Positions 57,805 to 64,000 of a stretch of 64,000 nt of DNA are shown one piece after another. This DNA comes from Adiantum capillus-veneris (taxonomy: Eukaryota; Streptophyta; Polypodiopsida; Polypodiales; Pteridaceae). The translations under genes were made by a program, and so were the position numbers. Below the pieces are notes generated by a model, which did no database searches, was not told the DNA's origin, and was given only the letters and a program-made list of their open reading frames with translations. How positions within the stretch are numbered: the first letter of the stretch is position 1; each line of letters starts with the position of its first letter. The stretch spans positions 85,243,680-85,307,679 of the forward strand of contig CM043962.1 of the NCBI GenBank assembly GCA_014529385.2, in the 5' to 3' direction.

Positions 57805-58285
57805 CTTTAAGTGCCACGGGGTCCCAACCATGGGATCAATGGTCCGAAGTGAAAGATCAATCTTGACCATCGATCTACTAAAACTAAACTCAGGATCCCG
57901 AGTTTAGATCTTTCAAAACTAATATCGGGATCCCGAGTTTATTTTTTTCTGGCACCACAGGGGGGCCTAATCTCGGGATGCCCGCGCTTCCCAGCCGGGA
58001 TTTGAACCCTCACCACTAGCTTGAGAGTCTGGGGCCTTAACCATCACGCTCGCGTGCGCTTTCTTGAAATAGATGTGTTTTTTCATAAACTTAAACGTAA
58101 AACAATAGATTTCGACATAAAACTAAACTCGGAATCCTGAGTTTAGTTTTTGTGGACCCCACCATAAAAACTAAACTCACGATCCCGAGTTTAGTTTTTA
58201 CGCATCGACGGAGGAGATATGTGAGCGCCCTTTATTTTGCACAAGAGCCATTGATCTCATGGTTGGGACCCCATGGCACTTAAAG
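57805..58285. mobile_element. TIR-bounded foldback element with tRNA-like module and four palindromes
   Basis: Terminal inverted repeats of 38 bp (57805-57842 and 58248-58285; outer ends CTTTAAGTGCC and GGCACTTAAAG) match with about two differences. Inside lie four near-palindromes of the type ACTAAACTCGGGATCCCGAG at about 57882-57908, 57915-57947, 58117-58151 and 58164-58200, two on each side of a tRNA-like segment (57983-58059). There is no transposase ORF, so it would be non-autonomous. No clear target duplication is seen. A MITE or foldback transposon is the most likely class. Confidence 0.7.
57983..58059 (-). ncRNA. tRNA-Leu-like Pol III module (degenerate)
   Basis: On the minus strand GGTTCAAATCC (57998-58008) is a perfect B-box (GGTTCRANTCC). 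About 45 nt upstream stands GATGGTTAAGGCCCCAGACT, similar to the D-arm to anticodon stem of plant tRNA-Leu, with the A-box region at about 58035-58050. The acceptor stem does not pair well, so it is a tRNA-derived remnant or SINE-like promoter rather than a working tRNA gene. Confidence 0.5.
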
Positions 58286-58759
58286 CTGAGGTCATCCCTT
58301 GTGCATTACTAGGCGTTGATTGCATCCTGTACAAGTTGCAATTGATCAACACTAGCTTCTGGAGCTTGGCACCCTAGCACGCCATCGCAGTAGAAGCAGC
58401 ATACAATATCGCGATTAATGGCTCACGATAATTAAAAAAAAAAAATGGTTCACTGCACCCATGCTAGCTTGCATCATTTTGAATCGTTGTTAAAATAACG
58501 ATTAATATCGTTGTTGTTTTATCAGTTTTTCCACCTTTGTTTAAAACTTAGCACGACCACTTATTATTGCCTTGTTGCATACGATAGTAATCGTTTTTTT
58601 TTTCTGCCATTCCATGCAAAGCTTCACTTGCATCTCCTTAAGCCTACTTTTTTCAGCTTAGGGTCTTGTGCCCACGTTTTGCTTTCCATGGAGTTGATTG
58701 ATGTGCCTATGACCGACGATATAAAAACTTTTTCACAATGACCAAGAAGCTGACTTTAT
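58286..58759. other. Spacer, nothing supportable
   Basis: AT-rich with short A and T runs. The small plus-strand ORF at 58511-58741 shows no recognisable domain. Confidence 0.5.
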
Positions 58760-59790
58760 AAGGGGAGGACGTCAGGATGGATGAAGGGAATGACTCGAAC
58801 ACATCTAGTCTAGGAGGGAAATCTCGAGCCACACCTGTTGTGGCTTTAGCAAAGGAGAGAATGACAAGAGATCTGGCCCAAGAAGGTGATCGAACCTCGT
58901 TGACTGAAATCTTCTCTGATAAGGGCAAAGATTAAGTGGTCAACCAAGAGTCTCCTACCCAAAGTTTTAAGTTCGAAGTGAAGACCTTGAAAGCGGGTGT
59001 ACCTCAGGGGGAAATTTTTGCATTCAGTGGCAATGAGGCAGCCGATACCGCATTACTTAGGCCAAGCATCTCTTTTGCAAGCATATTAAAGGGTCCTTGC
59101 TCTGAAGTTTCGGCCAGGGGCAATGCTGCTGCGGGCTGCCAATGGTGGGGGCCATGAAAAGCTGAAGAACGAAAAGGCTCAGCTCAAATAGGAGCTGAAG
59201 GAGGTTAATAGATACATGGCGATAGGTCCTAATAGTAGCAAAAGGACTTGCTCCCAAGATGAAACCAATGGGATTTTTGAACAAGGGATGGTGGATCGTG
59301 CCTGTAATGCAATCAAGAATTCCCTCCCATAGCAGGTGGAATAGCGGAGGCTATCATTGTTGTGATCCCTCTGGCACTTGTCAAGAAGCAGCTTGCCTTG
59401 CAAGCTAAGCTCACGTTTGTGTTTGGCTTCAGCGAGAACGGTCCCGAATAGACACAAATTGATCCAATGGATCCAAAGTCCTCAACTTCTTGGGCATGAC
59501 GGTTCCATTGAAAGTACCACCTACCTCTCCAAGGGATTATGCTCAGTTAGATTCAAGGATGACTCTGATGTCTTGAAGATTCTTGATAACGGTCCCCTCA
59601 TTTTCAACAGGACAACAGCGTGTGTGTGTGGTTCCATGGGCGCCAATTTTTGACTCAACAGAGTCTCTCCAAGGAATCCATCCTATCTGGGTCAAATTTG
59701 TTGGGTTGCCTAGTTGGCTATGGGACAACATCAAGATGCTTGCCAGTCAACTCGGAACCCCGCTCTTTGTTCCTAACAAGAGGGGTCTAG
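58760..59790 (+). pseudogene. LINE ORF1 (gag-like) N-terminal part, plus strand
   Basis: Broken plus-strand frames. The first segment starts near 58779 (MDEGNDSNTSSLGGKSRATP) and includes PSISFASILKGPCSEVSARG. A later one (59450-59790) contains STTYLSKGLCSVRFKDDSDV and IHPIWVKFVGLPSWLWDNIK, which match the DUF4283-type RNA-binding region of plant LINE ORF1 proteins. In-frame stops lie at about 58933 and 59156. It is cut at about 59795 where sequence of opposite orientation begins. Confidence 0.72.
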
Positions 59791-59794
59791 GACC

Positions 59795-61050
59795 CTTTCG
59801 GGGTCTGCCCCTCCTGTTTTTCTTTCTTGAGCTTTATGTGTAGGAGCATGTGATCCAATAAGCTTTTTGTTGAGATCAACTTCATCTCTAGCATCGACAG
59901 GATCCAATCATCCTGGTGAGAGCAATATCATCTGCCAAGCCTGGAGGCAGTGTGGACGTACTGGAGACTTGTGCAGGTGAACCCATGCATGTTATTCCAG
60001 GGGCCCACCTTCCACAAATCAACCATAGCCCACTTCTCACACAAGGTCAGCCATTTATATTTTTCAGTGCCAGTCAACATAATGACGGAACTTGTTCTTT
60101 CCTTGCTCTTCTCTACCATGTTGAAATCCCCAACCATCAGTCACTTCCATTCTATAGGAGTATCCCTGAGATGCATCCACAATTTAGCTCTATCCTTTGC
60201 ATTGCAAGGGCCATAAACATTTACAATGGTGAGGGGTTGATCATCCCACATGATTCTAACTCCAAGGACTCTGTTGGAGGGGTGGTTAAAAACCATCTTT
60301 GGTTCCAATTCTCTGTCTACAATAAGTAGAACACCATAGAATACAAGCTTTTTCTCTAAAGATTGCTTTCTCCTACTACAAGAATCCAAGTAGTATTCCC
60401 GAATGGCCCAACAATTGACTGCTTTCTCCTTCTTAACTTTGTCCCAAAAGAGGACACTCGTCTTTTGGGTCTTCAATCCCTTCGTGTTCCAAGATTGGAT
60501 AGTGAGAGTATCCGTCATTGGGAAAGGGGAACAAATTCCTCAACATCTCATGCATGTGCATCTACCATAGTATCAGACCCCGGAGAATCCGGTGGCTCTT
60601 CAGAGTCTAGGGGCTCTTTTTCTAGTAGCACTTCAAAGGGGTTGTGGAGAGGGATGGCAGAGGTAGCTTCTTTTAGTGAAGGGGGGGGGGGGGGAGGCGC
60701 ATTTCCCTTTCAAGTTGCCACTGCTTCCAGTTTCATGGATTCTCTTGCCACTACCTTCACCCTCTTGACCCTCTTCAGACCTGGAACTTGCATGGCCAAC
60801 GTAGTTGTAACTGTTAGAAGTTTAGGTGCAGTAGAAGGAAAGAAATAAATATTTTCATTGCTTATACCCTCAGTGATTTGTGGTGTGATACTCTGCTTCT
60901 CCACCAACTTCTCCTCTATTTTTGTATCTTCTTTATCGCAAATCATGGACTCCTTTTCCTACCTTGCTTTTGTCTCTTCATTTTTCTTTTCTTGTTTCTC
61001 ACTCTCTGCCACATCTGCTTCCCGAATAAGAACCCAAAATTTCTTCTCTC
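59795..61050 (-). mobile_element. L1-like LINE fragment: ORF1 end and ORF2 endonuclease, minus strand
   Basis: Collinear with 11325-12459 of the first LINE. The endonuclease start (TLTIQSWNTKGLKTQK) is at 60518-60141. The ORF1 end (VEKQSITPQITEGISNEN, VPGLKRVKRVKVVARESM) is at 60946-60600, with further ORF1 sequence (KKFWVLIREADVAESEKQEK) up to about 61045. The reverse transcriptase and 3' end are absent. Its orientation is opposite to the adjoining ORF1 N-part, so the locus has been inverted internally or built from two insertions. Confidence 0.8.
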
Positions 61051-61365
61051 TCTAAAGTACCTACCCACCCACTCTCTCAGGGTGTGTGAGTGTGTGTGTG
61101 CTTTGACCTGCACACCACTCAACACACTACTCTCTCTGTGTGTGTGTGTGTGTTAGTTCGCGAAAAATCATTTTCTGAAATGTAAAAAATTCCTTTGCTT
61201 GAATTTTCCAGAGGAGATTTCAAAAAGTTGGGTTGCTTTCTTTATTTTGGGACGGAATTTTTCCTTTTCCCACCGGGATATTTGAAATTCAAAAACGACA
61301 TGATATTAAGCTGAGACACATTTTTCCCGAGCACAACCAATGTGTGTTCTTCTTCTTCTTCTTCT

Positions 61366-61408
<43 letters not shown>

Positions 61409-61801
61409 GTTTGTGCACCTTGTCTCGTTTCTGTAGATTCGTTGCCCTACCCTGGTTACGCCATAACTGGCGCCCCCACAACCTGCTACGATTCTGTGAC
61501 GGTTGATCCCAAGAGCCCGGGCATGAGGCCATGAGATTGCCCCGGACCGTACATCTCTCTCTGTGTGTGTGTGTGTGTGTGTGAATTCGAGAAAATCATT
61601 TTCCCAAACATACAAAAATCCTTTGTTTGAATTTTCCAAGAGGAGAATTCAAAAAGTTTACTTTTCTATATTTTGGGACGGAATTTTTCCTTTTACCCTT
61701 GTCCTCAACCGGTATTTTTGAATTTAAAAACGACAGGATATTAAGCTCAGACACATTTTTTCCGAACACGGCACAACAGTGTGTGTTCTTCTTCTTCTTC
61801 T

Positions 61802-61861
<60 letters not shown>

Positions 61862-61911
61862 CCACTACGACTAACCATCTCCGTGGTTCTCGACGTTCGT
61901 GCACAACTAGG

Positions 61912-61960
<49 letters not shown>

Positions 61961-61962
61961 GG
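61051..61962. repeat. Microsatellite-rich region with two copies of one cassette
   Basis: Cassette 1 (about 61137-61403) and cassette 2 (about 61555-61860) have the same order: (GT)n, a core of about 190 bp containing TTTTGGGACGGAATTTTTCC and ATATTAAGCT, then (TTC)n and (TC)n. The cores are clearly related but diverged. A further (CT)n is at 61917-61957. Serine-leucine ORFs here are translated microsatellites. Confidence 0.8.
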
Positions 61963-64000
61963 ATGCAAGTCCACCCAACAAATAGGTGTATCTCTATGGC
62001 AAGGCACCAATGACTTTACATGTAGAAAGCACAATGGTGATAGCGTGATTGACTATATGTTGTTCTCGGAAGCCACTCTAGAATGCATACAAATCTTTAC
62101 ACTTGGTGAATGGAATCCGGAATCGGATCATAGGATGTTATGTATTGACCTCAAGTGTGGTAAACGGCCGGAGCATGTAGCCTCCAATCATGATGTGAAT
62201 CATTTGTACCTACGTCTAGACTTCAAACGAGCACTTATATATGCTGATATAGTGGACCAAATGTTAAGCATGATAGAGCATCAAGAGAGCCCAACATTAG
62301 AATGCAAGTGGAAAGTTTTCAAAGAAGTAATTTGCTCTTGTGCGAAGGAATGCTTTTCAAAGAAGCAATTTGCTCTTGTGCGAAGGAATGCTTTTCGGTG
62401 AAACACACATCTTGCAAAAGGTCTAAGAAGGGTAGCACCAAGAAGAAATGGTTTGACATGGAATGTAGTCAAACCCGAAAACACTTGCTAAGATTGGATG
62501 CAATCAAAGATAAGGAAGTTTACTTGGAATGTTCACGCACATACAAAGCACTTGTTCAAAAGAAGAGGAGAACGTGGAAGTCAAAAAACAACTTCTTTTA
62601 GCGCAAGAGAAAGCACATGCATGTGGCAAGTTTTGGCAAAACCTAAAAGGCAAGCGCGTTGAGAGCTTTGGTGACTTGACTCTTGAGGATATGTATATGC
62701 ATTGCAAGAACCTTTATGAGCAACCCAATGTTGATAAGATGGAGTGTTGTAGCTCTCTTCCGTTTATGTCTCCCTTCTTTACCATTGAAGATGTATGCCG
62801 CGCGCTTGAGAAACTTGCTACTCGCAAGGCAAGTGACCTTCAAGGTGTCAAGGATGAAATGATTAAATGGACAAGCAAGAAAATACGATATTGGATATGC
62901 GATATGTTTAACCTTGCACTTCAGTATGGCATGCCTCATGATTGGAGTGCAAATTGGATCAAACCTTTGCACAAAGGAGGAGATGTAAACAATGTGAACA
63001 ACTATCACACCATAATGGTTGGTTCTTTGATGGCAAAGTTATTTGGATGTATCATGGAGATGAAGATAAGTGAATGGGCTGAAAAGAATGGCAAACGTGC
63101 ACTTGGCCAAGTAGGTTTTCGAAAGCATCATATCACCCTATTGATCACCTTGTCACTCTTCGAGTTCTTATGGAAGCGTCTCGATTGAAAGGAAAAAAGT
63201 TGTATTGTTGTTTTGTGGATTTCAAGAAAGCTTTTGACATGGTACCGCGAGGAAATCTTTGGAGACGTATGCAAAGTCTTCAAGTGCCGAGAGAATTTAT
63301 GCATGCGGTCTTTCGCATCTATCAAAAAGTGATATGTCGATTACGTATGGGAGATAGAATTTCATAATTTTTTGCAAGCACCATTGGTGTCAAACAAGGA
63401 TGCCCACTTTCCCCAACCCTCTTTGGGCTACTCATTGATGAATTGGAATGCATGGTTCTTGATTTTATGCACCAAGAAGGCATAGAAGAGGTTAAGATCG
63501 GAAATGGAGTGATCGTGCTTTTGCTTTATGCCGATGATGTAGTGCTCCTGGCACATACCTTAGAAGATGCACAAAAGCTTATGAGTGCCTTGGAACGCTT
63601 TTGCCTACATAGCGGGCTGATCGTGAATGGATCCAAAACCAAGGTTATGCTTGTAAAGACCCTCAATGACGAAAATCCATGCATTGTATACAACAATGAG
63701 AAACTTGAAGTGGTAGATCACTTCAAGTACCTTTGCCTTGAGGTTCCATCCAATCATAAATGGAATGATTGTGCAATGCGTCGCTTGGAAGCCGAAAAGA
63801 GGGCTTATTATGCATTTGAGAACATGTGCAATGCTGGAGAGATAAAGTGTTGGGCTCTCAAAAAGTACCTCTTTGACACATTGGTGACACCAGTGCTTCT
63901 TTATGGAGTGGAGGTGTGGGGTGGAAGCATCGGGAAGTCTACTTGGAAAGAGTTTGAGAATGTCCAAAAGCGTTTTCTCACCAACTTTCTCCAAGTCAAG
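61963..64000 (+). pseudogene. Second LINE family: endonuclease end and reverse transcriptase, plus strand
   Basis: It starts within an AP-endonuclease (VIDYMLFSEATLECI, WNPESDHRMLCIDL) directly after a (CT)n run, so it is 5'-truncated. The linker is disturbed by a 38-bp tandem duplication at 62320-62395. RT motifs: FNLALQYGMPHDWSANWIKP, VGFRKHH, CCFVDFKKAFDMVPR (about 63203), GVKQGCPLSPTLFGLLIDEL (about 63390) and an intact YADD at 63527-63538, then LLYGVEVWGG. There is a frameshift at about 63135 and a TAA at 63365-63367. The frame from 63368 runs open to the window edge. It lacks the L1-like features of the 7829-12460 element and is a different clade. Confidence 0.85.
62320..62395 (+). repeat. 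38-bp tandem duplication in the second LINE
   Basis: 62320-62357 and 62358-62395 differ at one base (GAAGTAATT against GAAGCAATT). Thirty-eight is not a multiple of three, so the duplication shifts the reading frame. Confidence 0.95.

Noticed and set aside
57983-58059. Functional tRNA-Leu gene
   Set aside because: The acceptor stem does not pair and the anticodon arm is irregular. Only A/B-box-like parts are convincing.

Overview
This window is plant nuclear DNA that consists almost wholly of transposable elements and decayed gene fragments. I found no intact single-copy host gene, no rRNA, no canonical tRNA and no CRISPR array. Evidence for a land plant: degenerate PLS-type pentatricopeptide repeat (PPR) sequences, Ty3/gypsy elements primed by initiator-Met tRNA whose integrases end in chromodomains (chromoviruses), an L1-like LINE with a plant-type ORF1, and abundant (GA)n/(CT)n and (CA)n microsatellites. 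The large, PPR-rich, retroelement-dense character makes me lean to a fern or lycophyte, but that is a weak inference.

Layout. 1-1079: leader, primer-binding site and 5' LTR of a minus-strand family A chromovirus that runs off the left edge. 1080-5235: PPR pseudogene material, first a short plus-strand fragment and then a minus-strand array with a roughly 0.9 kb higher-order period. 5236-7828: AT-rich spacer with microsatellites. 7829-12460: 5'-truncated L1-like LINE (minus). 12461-15250: decayed gag of another LTR element (minus). 15802-37336: a complex of three family A chromovirus copies. A1 (plus) has its 5' LTR, full gag and part of pol. A2 (minus) has a 3' LTR and a pol frame of 1406 codons without interruption. 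A3 (plus) is decayed and ends in a 3' LTR. A2 and A3 face away from a 1.3 kb centre and form a 13 kb inverted repeat. 37337-38640 is again PPR pseudogene.

38707-57068 holds a different chromovirus, family B, as a tandem LTR-internal-LTR-internal-LTR array. One 5-bp target duplication (AATTC) flanks the whole array. The middle LTR looks like a crossover product of the two outer ones, so the array is best explained by unequal recombination after a single insertion. In family B the Gag reading frame opens without an ATG immediately after a possible splice acceptor. A 47-codon ORF with a strong donor lies inside the 2.8 kb LTR, in the same phase. This suggests that the Gag N-terminus is encoded in the LTR and spliced across the primer-binding site, with an unrecognised 142-codon frame inside that intron.

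57069-64000: a PPR remnant, a short TIR-bounded foldback element carrying a tRNA-Leu-like Pol III module and four palindromes (57805-58285), a rearranged copy of the L1-like LINE in two opposite orientations (58760-61050), microsatellite-rich duplicated cassettes (61137-61860), and a second LINE family with an intact YADD motif that runs off the right edge.

History, as inference: PPR repeats were amplified as pseudogenes, LTR elements and LINEs inserted into and around them, and further inversions and unequal exchanges between LTR copies built the present structure. All readings are by eye. No alignment or database search was run.
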